Shown here in pieces: positions 1-8,857 of a stretch of DNA of 64,000 nt (within the stretch, counting starts at the first letter, position 1; every line of letters starts with the position of its first letter). The DNA comes from an uncultured Enhydrobacter sp. (GTDB taxonomy: Bacteria; Pseudomonadota; Gammaproteobacteria; Pseudomonadales; Moraxellaceae): the NCBI GenBank assembly GCA_946222995.1, contig CAMIOS010000004.1, positions 47,645 to 111,644 on the forward strand, given 5' to 3'. Made by a program: the position numbers and the translations under genes. The notes under the pieces are model-generated. The model worked only from the letters and a program-made list of their open reading frames with translations, did no database searches and was not told the DNA's origin.

Positions 1-1
1 G

Positions 2-577
2 CTAGGGGCATCTATGGGCGGCCCATTAGCGGTCAAAGAATTTTTGGATGAATTGCCCAGTGATTTACCAATCGCGGTGTTATTGGCGCAACATTTTAAT
101 CAAAATATGCTAAATAGCTTGCCTCGGGTGCTAAACAGACATAATGCGTGGCGATGCGAAGTCATTACCAATACCCAACGCTTGATGGCGGGGCGATGCC
201 TGATTGTCCCTATTGATAAAGCCGTGATTTGCGACTCCAATGGGCGCGTAATCATACAAAAACAAGGTTGGCAAGGATTTTATCAACCCTCAATTAGCCA
301 AGTGCTGCGTAATTGTAGCGAAGCGTTTGGCAATATGGTGATTAATATTATTTTTTCGGGCATGGGCGATGACGGGGCAGATGTTGCACAAACCATCAAA
401 AAAAATGGCAGTACGATTTGGGTGCAGACACCAGACACTTGTGCCTGCCCAAGCCAACCGCAAAGTATGTTAAATACCGGTTTAGCAGACTACATCGCTC
501 CACCAAAAGAGCTTGCACAGGCTTTGATACAACTGTGTAAAACTCGCCGCTTGCCCAGTGGCTATGCCATTATTTAA
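2..577 (+). CDS. chpB: CheB-like protein-glutamate methylesterase, ChpB type (5' end outside window)
   Basis: The reading frame is open from base 2, so the gene starts upstream of the window and only its C-terminal catalytic part is visible. It begins with GASMGGP, equivalent to the GASTGG serine motif of CheB. It also has a QHF block, where the family has its catalytic histidine, and SGMGDDGAD, which holds the catalytic aspartate. The full Ser-His-Asp triad is therefore present. CheB enzymes remove methyl esters from glutamates of chemoreceptors in the cytoplasm. The CheW-like gene that follows suggests the chemosensory system controlling type IV pili (Pil-Chp), where chpB and chpC follow chpA. 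Whether a receiver domain precedes the catalytic domain cannot be seen. The family call is firm; the ChpB assignment rests on context. Confidence 0.8.
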   Translation, partial: LGASMGGPLAVKEFLDELPSDLPIAVLLAQHFNQNMLNSLPRVLNRHNAWRCEVITNTQRLMAGRCLIVPIDKAVICDSNGRVIIQKQGWQGFYQPSISQVLRNCSEAFGNMVINIIFSGMGDDGADVAQTIKKNGSTIWVQTPDTCACPSQPQSMLNTGLADYIAPPKELAQALIQLCKTRRLPSGYAII

Positions 578-687
578 GTCGACAAGGTCGTATGATAGGC
601 TAGCGTTGTTGGCTTACGGGTTAATTGTTTACTAAATGTGGGTCTGTTTAAACACTAAATTTTTCATCACAACGAGATATTAGACGC

Positions 688-1233
688 ATGGCAAAAAGCT
701 TAATCAAAATTTTGACACAAAATGAGCATATCGGTATTTTAAGTGTCACCACAGGGCAACTAAATATCGTCAGAATTCCCGTGCTGGATGCACCAGATTG
801 GATTTTGCCACAAGCATTAATCCTGTCTGTTGAACCATATACTGAGCGTATTTGGAACTATATTTGGCGCAATCAAGATGTGTCAGTTTATCATTTATTG
901 CCTAAAAACCAAGCACCTGACCATATCGTGATTGTCGAAAGTGTGACCGATGTGCACCGAATTGCCTTACAAATTCAAGGTGAGGTAACTTATCACTCAG
1001 TACGCATCGCAGATCTAAAAGATGCGGATGAACAAACCTATGAGCAGACACTTGCGCATCTGTACCCCCAGCGTTTAGAGCAGCTCAAACAACAGCCCGA
1101 AACACAGGCTACAAGCCAACGACAAATCAATCAGCAACACCTTGTATTTCAGCCGGTAATATTTGAAAATGAAGTGTGTGTCATTCCAGATTTGGACACC
1201 TTATCGCACTTTTTGGTGGACTTAGATAGTTAA
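688..1233 (+). CDS. CheW-like adaptor, probably ChpC-type
   Basis: A protein of 181 aa lying 110 bp after the methylesterase on the same strand. Its N-terminal half reads as alternating beta strands (GILSVTTGQLNIVRIPV, then a DAPDWILPQ segment), as expected for a diverged CheW fold. The C-terminal third is glutamine-rich. CheW-like adaptors couple a chemoreceptor to the histidine kinase; in Pseudomonas-type clusters chpC follows chpB. I see no diagnostic motif strong enough to prove the family, so the call depends largely on position. It could alternatively be an unrelated small protein of the pilus regulatory cluster. Confidence 0.5.
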   Translation: MAKSLIKILTQNEHIGILSVTTGQLNIVRIPVLDAPDWILPQALILSVEPYTERIWNYIWRNQDVSVYHLLPKNQAPDHIVIVESVTDVHRIALQIQGEVTYHSVRIADLKDADEQTYEQTLAHLYPQRLEQLKQQPETQATSQRQINQQHLVFQPVIFENEVCVIPDLDTLSHFLVDLDS

Positions 1234-1351
1234 AGGCTCAGTACTGACTTCGTACCTAAAGCGATGCATCTATATTTCTGAGGCTTTCTATTAGTCATTT
1301 TTGAATCCTATCATGGCACAATAAAATTACCTATTCTACAAAAATCAGCGC

Positions 1352-1374
1352 TATAATACGGGTTATCCCCGTAT
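1352..1374 (+). promoter_or_regulatory. possible -10 box and leader hairpin upstream of hisD
   Basis: A TATAAT hexamer at 1352-1357 overlaps the left arm of a perfect 7-bp inverted repeat (ATACGGG at 1356-1362, CCCGTAT at 1368-1374). The ribosome site of hisD follows directly. No good -35 element is visible. The repeat could be an operator or a short leader hairpin; this is seen in sequence only. Confidence 0.3.
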
Positions 1375-1389
1375 ATCTTTAGGAAGAAA

Positions 1390-2688
1390 ATGCGTATTTT
1401 AAACAGCCAAGATGCCACCTTTAACCAAGACTTAACTAAATTACTCGCCTTTGAAACCATCAGTGACCCACAGTTACTCAAAACCGTGGATGAGATTATC
1501 GCCCAAGTTAAGCAAGGCAGGGATGATACCGTGTTACGCTTAACCCAACAATTCGACAGACACCCTGCCACAAGCTTTGCCGAACTTGAAATTTCGCAAA
1601 ACCAGCTCAAGCAAGCCTTTGATCGTCTGACGGGGGAGGTAAAACACGCCCTTGAGCTGTCTGCCAAACGCATTCAAGATTTTCACCAAAAACAATTACA
1701 AACCAGTTGGACGTATCAAGACGATTTAGGCAACACCCTTGGACAGCAAGTCACGCCGCTGGATAAAGTGGGCATTTATGTACCGGGGGGCTTGGCAAGC
1801 TACCCCTCAAGTGTGCTGATGAATGCCATCCCTGCCAAGGTTGCAGGCGTGGGCGAGATTATCATGGTTGTCCCTGCCCCAATGGGCGAACTCAATCCCT
1901 TGGTATTGGCAGCAGCTTACTTGGCGGGTGTGGACACCGTCTTTACCATCGGCGGGGCTCAAGCGGTGGCAGCACTTGCTTATGGTACGCAAAGCATCCC
2001 GCAAGTTGATAAAATCACAGGTCCGGGGAACAAATATGTCGCTGCTGCCAAACGCGCGGTGTTTGGGCAAGTCGGGATAGACATGATTGCTGGACCTTCT
2101 GAGGTCTTGGTATATGCCGAAGGCTCGCCCAATGACCGAGCGGATTGGCTCGCCATGGATTTATTAAGCCAAGCCGAGCATGATATAGTGGCACAAGCGA
2201 TTTTTGTCACCACCAGCGAAAAACTGTTAAAAGAAGTCGAGCAAGAAATCGCAAAAGCGTTACATATTTTACCCAAAGCTGATATTGCCAAAACGGCGAT
2301 TGCCAATCGTGGGGCATTGGTCTTGGTCAAAGACCGAGCGGAGGCAATTGATGTGATTAACCGCATTGCCCCCGAGCATTTGGAATTGTCAGTAGATGAC
2401 CCGCAAGCTTTGTTACCGCAGATTCGCCATGCGGGGGCAATTTTTATGGGTCGCTATACGCCCGAGGCGATTGGCGATTATTGTGCGGGGGCAAACCATG
2501 TCTTGCCGACTTCCGGTACGGCTCGCTTTAGCTCACCGCTTGGGGTATATGATTTTCAAAAAAAATCCTCAATTATTCATTGTACGCGACAAGGTAGTCA
2601 ACTTTTGGCAAAAACGGCAGATATTTTGGCAATACAAGAAAATCTCGAAGCCCATGCTCGTTCAGCGCGATACCGTGTGCAAGTATAA
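1390..2688 (+). CDS. hisD: histidinol dehydrogenase
   Basis: HisD catalyses the last two steps of histidine synthesis, oxidising L-histidinol to L-histidine with two NAD+, in the cytoplasm. The 432-aa length matches the family (about 430). Diagnostic blocks are GPGNKYVAAAK, GPSEVLV, SQAEHD, PEHLEL and GDYCAGANHVLP. By alignment to known HisD the zinc ligands are Q261, H264, D363 and H422, all present. The start is supported by AGGAAG a few bases upstream. No other his gene lies beside it, so it is transcribed alone, and a hairpin terminator follows. Confidence 0.97.
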   Translation: MRILNSQDATFNQDLTKLLAFETISDPQLLKTVDEIIAQVKQGRDDTVLRLTQQFDRHPATSFAELEISQNQLKQAFDRLTGEVKHALELSAKRIQDFHQKQLQTSWTYQDDLGNTLGQQVTPLDKVGIYVPGGLASYPSSVLMNAIPAKVAGVGEIIMVVPAPMGELNPLVLAAAYLAGVDTVFTIGGAQAVAALAYGTQSIPQVDKITGPGNKYVAAAKRAVFGQVGIDMIAGPSEVLVYAEGSPNDRADWLAMDLLSQAEHDIVAQAIFVTTSEKLLKEVEQEIAKALHILPKADIAKTAIANRGALVLVKDRAEAIDVINRIAPEHLELSVDDPQALLPQIRHAGAIFMGRYTPEAIGDYCAGANHVLPTSGTARFSSPLGVYDFQKKSSIIHCTRQGSQLLAKTADILAIQENLEAHARSARYRVQV

Positions 2689-2704
2689 CTGATCCCATTT
2701 AAAG

Positions 2705-2734
2705 CCCCAATGTTTTGATGTAATTGGGGTTTTT
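2705..2734 (+). terminator. Rho-independent terminator of hisD
   Basis: The inverted repeat CCCCAAT (2705-2711) and ATTGGGG (2723-2729) is followed by a T run. It lies 16 bp after the hisD stop. Confidence 0.75.
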
Positions 2735-2884
2735 AGTTGATAAAAATAACTAAAATTTTGATAACATTCCCACACTTATGAATTACCAAATAGTGTGCTA
2801 TGATTTTGTTTGTTTTTTGATTATTACTTTTAGTTTACTACTTCTTGATTTCTACGATTCACTCACAATAACGATTTTTGCTTT

Positions 2885-4462
2885 ATGATGGAACTTCTAA
2901 CCGACCCGTCTGCATGGCTCAGTCTTGCCACGTTGGTGGTACTTGAGATTGTACTGGGGATTGATAACCTTGTTTTTATTGCTATTTTAGCCAATAAACT
3001 GCCCGCCAATCAACGTGCCAAAGCCCGTCACACAGGACTTGGACTTGCCTTGGTTATGCGGTTGTTTTTGTTATCCATCATGTCATGGCTGATCACGCTG
3101 ACCGACCCGATTTTGACCATTGGCGGGTTGGGTTTGTCGGTGCGGGATATTATTTTACTGGTGGGTGGGGTATTCCTATTATTTAAGGCAACGTCGGAGC
3201 TGCATGAACGCCTAGAAGGCAAGCCTGAGCATACTAACGAAAGCAAAATTCAAGCAGGATTTGTGGCGGTGGTCGCCCAAATTGTGATCTTGGATGCGGT
3301 GTTTTCGTTTGATGCGGTGATTACTGCAGTCGGTATGGCAAAGCACCTTGAAATTATGATGGCGGCGGTGGTTATTGCGATGGGACTGATGGTCGCTGCT
3401 TCTAAAGCCTTGACCGAGTTTGTTGGTCGCCATCCAACCGTGGTGATTTTGTGTTTAAGTTTTTTATTGATGATTGGCTTTAGTTTGATTGTTGAAGGCT
3501 TGGGCTTTCATTTGCCAAAAGGTTATCTCTATGCGGCGATTGCGTTCTCAATTCTGATCGAAGTGTTTAATCAATTGGCGACCCGCAACAAAACCAAATA
3601 CGAAAATCAAATCCCCATCCGTGATCGTACTGCCGATGCGATTTTGCGCTTAATGGGCGGTAAGGCGCAAGGTAGTTCACAAGATAACCCAATCACACCT
3701 GAAAATAATGCTGAAGCGTTCGATTTTGACAGTATGCCGTTTGCTCAAGAAGAACGTTATATGATTAGTGGGGTGCTTGCCCTTAATGAACGCGATGTGC
3801 AGACCATCATGACCCCCCGTACCGAAATTTCATGGGTTAATATCAATGCCAGTCGTGACGATATCCGCACCCAATTACTTGATACCCCACACAGTCTGTT
3901 TCCTGTGTGCCGAGATAGTATTGATAAAGTGGTGGGCGTGGTGCGCGCCAAAGATATTTTGGATTTGCTCAATCGCAATGTACCAGACCTCGAATTAGCG
4001 ATTAAGCCGCTGCTTGCCAAACAGCAGCCGGTCTTTGTATCTGAAACCATCGACAACCTAAAACTGCTGAACATGCTTAAAAATGCTAAGGGAAACTTGG
4101 CGATGGTGATTGATGAGTATGGACAAGTGGCGGGACTTGTGACCCCGCTTGATGTGTTAGAAGCGATTGCAGGTGAATTCCCCGATGAAGATGAAACACT
4201 TGAAATCGTTAAGCATGATGATTACTGGCTGGTCGAGGGGACAGCAAGCTTACACCAATTACGCCTTGAGCTAAATGACCCAGATTTATTGATCGATGCC
4301 GATCAATTTACCCTTGGTGGTTACTTGATTGCCCAGCTTACCGACTTGCCGCAAATCAATGAAACCATTGCCATAGACGGTTATCTCTTTACGATTTTAG
4401 AGACCGCTAACTCACGGATTTTATTGGTGAAAGTCGAACGAGAGCCAAATGATGAAAGTTGA
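2885..4462 (+). CDS. TerC-family membrane protein with CBS pair and CorC/HlyC domain
   Basis: A 525-aa inner-membrane protein. Residues 1 to about 215 form a TerC domain of some seven helices with the acidic intramembrane motif LEIVLGIDNLVFI. A pair of CBS domains follows at about 290-420 (including VVGVVRAKDILDLL and MVIDEYGQVAGLVTPLDVLEAI). A CorC/HlyC transporter-associated domain occupies about 430-515. This order is that of the YegH/YoaE family. The role is probably metal ion handling or export with adenine-nucleotide sensing by the CBS pair; the substrate is not established. Two ATG codons are adjacent (2885, 2888). It stands alone, followed by a terminator. Confidence 0.85.
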   Translation: MMELLTDPSAWLSLATLVVLEIVLGIDNLVFIAILANKLPANQRAKARHTGLGLALVMRLFLLSIMSWLITLTDPILTIGGLGLSVRDIILLVGGVFLLFKATSELHERLEGKPEHTNESKIQAGFVAVVAQIVILDAVFSFDAVITAVGMAKHLEIMMAAVVIAMGLMVAASKALTEFVGRHPTVVILCLSFLLMIGFSLIVEGLGFHLPKGYLYAAIAFSILIEVFNQLATRNKTKYENQIPIRDRTADAILRLMGGKAQGSSQDNPITPENNAEAFDFDSMPFAQEERYMISGVLALNERDVQTIMTPRTEISWVNINASRDDIRTQLLDTPHSLFPVCRDSIDKVVGVVRAKDILDLLNRNVPDLELAIKPLLAKQQPVFVSETIDNLKLLNMLKNAKGNLAMVIDEYGQVAGLVTPLDVLEAIAGEFPDEDETLEIVKHDDYWLVEGTASLHQLRLELNDPDLLIDADQFTLGGYLIAQLTDLPQINETIAIDGYLFTILETANSRILLVKVEREPNDES

Positions 4463-4469
4463 TTTTATA

Positions 4470-4503
4470 AAAAAAGCATGAGCAAACGCTGATGCTTTTT
4501 TAT
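4470..4503. terminator. bidirectional terminator between the TerC gene and the lipoprotein gene
   Basis: AAAAAAGCAT at about 4470-4479 pairs with ATGCTTTTTT at 4492-4501. The A and T tracts on both sides suit convergent genes. Confidence 0.75.
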
Positions 4504-4530
4504 TAGTTAGTTACGTAAGTACATCAGCTA

Positions 4531-5025
4531 TTAGTTAGCAGGGGTCACTTTTATATCGATTAGATAATGCCCTGTTAAATCTTGTTTATCGGTAGTGGAA
4601 TGCGGGGTTGGATAAACTGTTTCGAGCGAAATGGTTTGACCAAATACCGTGGCTTTACGCTTCAAATCGCCTCGCAAATCCCCTGATGATAAGCTTAATG
4701 CTTGGGTTTTGCCATCTTTATCTTTTACAGTTAAATCCACTGTGGCGTTGCCTGCCCAAATACACTGGGTATCCATCGGACAGCGGTCATCAGAGACGAC
4801 TTTATTAAAGGTTACGGCGACTGCTTTGTTATCAGATACCAGCGTTTGTCCTTCTTTTAAACGGATCATATCCTTGGCAGGTGGTAGGGCAGGGTAAGTG
4901 GCTTTGATAGCCGTCGCAGGGTTAGGACTTGTGATGGCAGTTTTGGGGTTGGTTGTGGTGCTACAACCTGCCATAACTAAGCTTAACGGCAAAACATACC
5001 CCATCCATTTTAACCTCGTTTTCAT
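4531..5025 (-). CDS. putative lipoprotein of unknown function
   Basis: A 164-aa protein with an N-terminal signal peptide ending in the lipobox LVMAGC, so it is expected to be acylated and anchored in the periplasmic face of the envelope. After a low-complexity linker, the rest reads as a small beta-rich domain with a conserved-looking pair DDRCPMDTQCIWAG, whose two cysteines could form a disulfide. The start is taken at the ATG at 5025 because GGAGG lies just upstream; an in-frame TTG at 5037 would overlap that ribosome site. No family function can be assigned. It is a single-gene unit convergent with the TerC-domain gene. Confidence 0.8.
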   Translation of the reverse strand: MKTRLKWMGYVLPLSLVMAGCSTTTNPKTAITSPNPATAIKATYPALPPAKDMIRLKEGQTLVSDNKAVAVTFNKVVSDDRCPMDTQCIWAGNATVDLTVKDKDGKTQALSLSSGDLRGDLKRKATVFGQTISLETVYPTPHSTTDKQDLTGHYLIDIKVTPAN

Positions 5026-5199
5026 ATCAACCTCCAAATAATATCGAAAATTATAGTATCAAAAGTTCTGGCTAACTACCTTAACGCAGTTGGTCGGGCT
5101 AAAAAAGCCATGTTTGGTAAATCTTTGGCTAAGGTTTGTAACCTCATAGCATTGGGTAAGTTTTTAATTGGCTGTCAAATCACGCGCATCGAATACCTG

Positions 5200-5925
5200 T
5201 TATCGATAAGCAAAAAAACGTTGTAATCCTAACAATAATAAATCTGGTTGAATATCGACAGCTTGGGTTAAATGCTGCGCAATCATTGGGGCATCACCCC
5301 CTGTCATCGTCAGATGATAATCAAGATTTTTTCGGCTAATCTCATTAATTGCCCCCACAATAGATAATAAAATGCCATGATGCACCGCTTGTGCAGTGCT
5401 GGTACCTGCTTCGATGTTGTCAAACGAGCCTTCCACAATACTAATCTGGCGAGTGCCCGAAAACAATGCCTCTCGCTGTAGATAAATACTGGGGAAAATA
5501 TAGCCGCCAAGATGATGTCCCTGCGCGATTAAATCGATGGTCAATGCCGTACCACAGCCGATGATGCATTGTTTTTTGGTATTATCCACTGCCCCAAGCA
5601 TCTGTAGCCATCTATCCACGCCAAGCTGGCTGGGATTATAGTCGCTGGTCATTAAAGGATGATTGGCTTGCACTTGGGCAAATTCAAACGGCAAGTCTAA
5701 GCGTTGTAGGCTTTGAGCGACTTGATTATTCACCGCTTGCCCTAGTACCGATGACACGCCGATAAATTCAGGATTGAGCCGTTCAAACCGGTAAGTTAAC
5801 CCCTTTAGTAATTCGGCAGGCGCTTGCAGATGTTGCTCACCTGCGTGATCGAGAATTACCCCTTGATCATCAGTCAGCCAATATTTTAAACGGGTATTGC
5901 CCAAATCAAGCCATAATTTTGTCAT
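5200..5925 (-). CDS. coaX: type III pantothenate kinase
   Basis: CoaX phosphorylates pantothenate with ATP, the first step of coenzyme A synthesis, in the cytoplasm. The 241-aa protein has the ASKHA-fold phosphate motif LDLGNTRLKYW near the N-terminus. GVDRWLQMLGA follows at about residue 100, then CGTALTIDLI and the C-terminal TGGDA block, all typical of type III enzymes. It starts 15 bp after the birA stop on the same strand, so the two are probably one operon, a frequent birA-coaX pairing. Length is within the family range. Confidence 0.93.
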   Translation of the reverse strand: MTKLWLDLGNTRLKYWLTDDQGVILDHAGEQHLQAPAELLKGLTYRFERLNPEFIGVSSVLGQAVNNQVAQSLQRLDLPFEFAQVQANHPLMTSDYNPSQLGVDRWLQMLGAVDNTKKQCIIGCGTALTIDLIAQGHHLGGYIFPSIYLQREALFSGTRQISIVEGSFDNIEAGTSTAQAVHHGILLSIVGAINEISRKNLDYHLTMTGGDAPMIAQHLTQAVDIQPDLLLLGLQRFFAYR

Positions 5926-5940
5926 GCTTTTGCCTTCAAT

Positions 5941-6783
5941 CTATCCAATTACCTGTAATGTACCCGTCCAAACGCGCGCCATTGTGCCGTCATTTTGTAA
6001 GATTTGCAAACTACCATTGCCATCAATACCTTGAGCTTTGCCCATGATTATTTCACTAGTGGGTAAAGTAATTTGTAGATTTTTACCCAATAAGATATCC
6101 ACTTGGCTAAATTTTTGTACAAATTCTGCTACCTTGCATGACGCATTAAAGCCATTAAATTGCTCAACTGCTTGTAAAATCGCCGTTTGAATGGGTAAAT
6201 AAAACTCATAAACGTGTAATTTTTCTTGACTAACATCCTGTAAACAAAACGCTTGATAGTTTAACCCTGCTTGCGTATGCGTGGTTAAAGTTGGGGCAAA
6301 GCCGATATTCATGCCCACGCCGATAACCACGCCTAGCAATTTACCCTCAATCGTCACCGGCTCTATTAAAATGCCTGCCAATTTTTGGAATTGCTGCTTT
6401 GCATCAACATCTTGATAAAACCCTATATCATTGACCCATTTGACGCCAATGGTTTGTAGGCTTGCGATGACAGGTATTTGGCTAAGCTGATAGCCCACGC
6501 ACAGCGACAGCCGTCCATCAAGGCGTTGTTTTAGCACATCATCTGTGTTATCGGAAAATTCGGCACTGGGAAGATATAGCGATAAATAGACATTGCCAAT
6601 GGGCGATTGCCAGATTCTGCCATGTTGCCCCCGTCCGCCGGTTTGGGTGTCAGCGGTAAGTAAGTGGGGCTGTCGATAGTCGAACAAGTTGTTTCTTTGT
6701 TCAAAATTTTGGCAAATCCTCTCAATGAGTTGGCTGTTAGTTGAATGGGTAGAGCTAAGATGGGTGTGAAAAATTTTGGTCAT
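5941..6783 (-). CDS. birA: biotin--[acetyl-CoA carboxylase] ligase
   Basis: BirA activates biotin to biotinyl-AMP and transfers it to the carrier lysine of acetyl-CoA carboxylase. Motifs seen are TGGRGQHGRIWQS (biotin and ATP loop), KWVNDI, KLAGILIE and IGVGMNIG. The protein is 280 aa and starts with the catalytic domain. The N-terminal helix-turn-helix of E. coli BirA is absent, so this is a monofunctional ligase and not expected to repress biotin genes. It is the first gene of a probable birA-coaX operon. Confidence 0.94.
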   Translation of the reverse strand: MTKIFHTHLSSTHSTNSQLIERICQNFEQRNNLFDYRQPHLLTADTQTGGRGQHGRIWQSPIGNVYLSLYLPSAEFSDNTDDVLKQRLDGRLSLCVGYQLSQIPVIASLQTIGVKWVNDIGFYQDVDAKQQFQKLAGILIEPVTIEGKLLGVVIGVGMNIGFAPTLTTHTQAGLNYQAFCLQDVSQEKLHVYEFYLPIQTAILQAVEQFNGFNASCKVAEFVQKFSQVDILLGKNLQITLPTSEIIMGKAQGIDGNGSLQILQNDGTMARVWTGTLQVIG

Positions 6784-7064
6784 AGGCGTATTAACTACCG
6801 GTTAAACTCTCAAAAACGTTATTGCTAACGATGATGCGGTGCTAACCTATTTTATTGGCTGTTTAACCTTACAGGCTATTTGATGGGCATAGGCAACGCC
6901 AATAAAAAAGAATTTTTTTTGATAAAGGTTAAAAAAATTTCGCTGTCAAAAGATGTTTATTTCGGTAAAATCAGTAACTTTATTAAGCAGAATTTAGATA
7001 TCAAACGAAATTTGGATCATTGAATTGATTATGATACATCAATTTTAGAACAACGGAAAATACT

Positions 7065-7883
7065 ATGTTAATGTATGTGTGGTTTTTGCTAGCAGGGGCG
7101 TTTGCAGGTGTGTGTGCGGGGCTGTTTGGCGTGGGTGGCGGATTAATTATCGTGCCTGTACTGATGGCGATTTTTAAGGCGTATGGCTACCCAAGCGAAG
7201 TAATTACTCATTTGGCGGTAGGTACCTCGCTTGCCACCATTGTTGTCACCTCCATTAGCTCGATGCAGTCGCATCATAAGCGAGGCGGCGTGCGCTGGGA
7301 TGTTTGGCGAAATATGTCGGGCGGATTGGTACTTGGTAGTTTGTTTGGGGCATTCGTTGCCGAAAAACTCAAAAGTCAACAATTGGCAATTTTGATTGCT
7401 AGCATGGCGTTGTTTATGGGTATCAAAATGCTTATGGCAAAAAAGAGCGATGCAGTAGCCAAAGGCAGTCTACCGCCTGCCCCTGTGCAATTTGGGGTGG
7501 GTGGGTTGATTGGAATGGCGTCGGCGGTGTTTGGTATTGGTGGTGGTAGTTTTACGGTACCGTTTTTAAGTCGTTTTGGGTTGACCATGCAGCAAGCGGT
7601 TGGTACATCAGCGGCGTGTGGTTTGCCAATTGCCATCGCTGGCGCGTTGGGATTTATGTTTTTTGGCAAGGATGTGCAAGGTTTGCCCCGTGAAGCGATT
7701 GGTTTTGTGCATATTACGGCATTTGTTTGTATTTCGGTTATGAGTTTTATATTTGCCAAAGTAGGGGCAAAATTGGCACATCAATTGCCAGCCAGTACCT
7801 TAAAGCGGATGTTTGGAGGGTTATTGTTGATTGTAGGGAGTAAAATGATGTGGTCGGCGTTAGTGGGATTACATATTCTATAG
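7065..7883 (+). CDS. TauE/SafE family membrane permease
   Basis: A 272-aa integral membrane protein of about eight helices. It has the two glycine-rich internal repeats typical of the family: FAGVCAGLFGVGGGLIIVPV near the N-terminus and MASAVFGIGGGSFTVPF in the middle. Members export or import small organic or sulfur anions such as sulfite or sulfoacetate; the substrate here cannot be told. It stands alone. No sulfur genes adjoin it. The start at 7065 has an alternative ATG two codons later. Confidence 0.88.
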   Translation: MLMYVWFLLAGAFAGVCAGLFGVGGGLIIVPVLMAIFKAYGYPSEVITHLAVGTSLATIVVTSISSMQSHHKRGGVRWDVWRNMSGGLVLGSLFGAFVAEKLKSQQLAILIASMALFMGIKMLMAKKSDAVAKGSLPPAPVQFGVGGLIGMASAVFGIGGGSFTVPFLSRFGLTMQQAVGTSAACGLPIAIAGALGFMFFGKDVQGLPREAIGFVHITAFVCISVMSFIFAKVGAKLAHQLPASTLKRMFGGLLLIVGSKMMWSALVGLHIL

Positions 7884-7891
7884 GAAAAAAT

Positions 7892-7922
7892 AATGCGAAA
7901 AATTGGTCAAGTCGCATTTTGA
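7892..7922. terminator. weak terminator between the TauE gene and ribA
   Basis: AATGCGA (7892-7898) and TCGCATT (7912-7918) form a 7-bp stem with a short T tract. The convergent position fits a terminator, but the loop is long. Confidence 0.45.
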
Positions 7923-7964
7923 GATGAAAATTTTGGATAAAAGTTATTTTCTAACGCTCACGCC

Positions 7965-8606
7965 TTAAAATCCTTGCTCAATTAAATGCCCCATTTTGTC
8001 CTTTTTGGTGGTTAAATAACCTTTATTAAATTCATTCACCCCAACTAACAATGGTACACGCTCAACCACTTCAATCCCTAAATCGGTTAAATAACTGATT
8101 TTATTGGGGTTGTTGGTAATAAGTTTAACTTTAGTCACGCCCACATATTGAAGCATCGGCTTGCACATCTCATAGGTGCGGGCATCGGCAGGCAAGCCGA
8201 GCATCAAGTTTGCCTCAAGCGTATCATGCCCTTGTTCTTGCAAAGCATAGGCTCGGATTTTATTGGCCAAGCCAATCCCACGCCCTTCTTGACGCAGATA
8301 CAAAATCGCCCCACAGCCGCCATTTTTAGCATAGGCTTGAATCATTTGCATGGTAGCGTTAAGCTGCGGACCGCAGTCGCATTTAAGTGAGCTAAACGCA
8401 TCACCTGTCAAACATTCGCTATGAATGCGTATCAAGGGAATTTTGTCATGGTCTACAGTTGGCAATCCCACGGTAAGCATGACGTGTTCGGGATTGGGCT
8501 TACCTTGCAAATCAACTGCCGTGTCATCAGCGTCTTCAAATACATGAATATCAAACAAGCCATGAGCTGTCGGGAGTTTGGCTTGCGAAACAAATTGATA
8601 AGACAC
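7965..8606 (-). CDS. ribA: GTP cyclohydrolase II
   Basis: RibA opens and deformylates GTP to 2,5-diamino-6-ribosylamino-pyrimidinone phosphate, the first step of riboflavin synthesis. The zinc-binding cysteines lie in RIHSECLTGD and LKCDCGPQL. LRQEGRGIGL and ITNNPNKI are family signatures. I place the start at the GTG at 8606, giving 213 aa, because a GAGG ribosome site sits seven bases before it. The longer TTG start at 8612 would abut that site. This is the single-domain form without the RibB synthase domain. Confidence 0.95.
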   Translation of the reverse strand: MSYQFVSQAKLPTAHGLFDIHVFEDADDTAVDLQGKPNPEHVMLTVGLPTVDHDKIPLIRIHSECLTGDAFSSLKCDCGPQLNATMQMIQAYAKNGGCGAILYLRQEGRGIGLANKIRAYALQEQGHDTLEANLMLGLPADARTYEMCKPMLQYVGVTKVKLITNNPNKISYLTDLGIEVVERVPLLVGVNEFNKGYLTTKKDKMGHLIEQGF

Positions 8607-8857
8607 GAACAATCCTCACTTTTTAGTAAAACTTATTGAATGCAATTTTAGAAAAAATTTATTTAAACAAAATAATGCCAGTTGATAAAAAATCAATGCC
8701 CCATCGTCCCAACTTGTCATTTAAATGATAATTTTTCACCAATTTTGCACCGTAAAAACACAGTGCTGCGATGTGCAAGACCCAAAAAAATGCTATTATG
8801 CCACACATTACGCGCATTAGAAATTTTTAACAGATTAGCAAAAAAAGTTTAGCCAAT

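Noticed and set aside
1807..2366. Long antisense frames inside hisD
   Set aside because: They are shadows of a gene whose protein has all family motifs.
8607..8857. An FMN riboswitch between ribA and dxs
   Set aside because: No RFN-like conserved helices can be recognised; the gap is only AT-rich promoter sequence.
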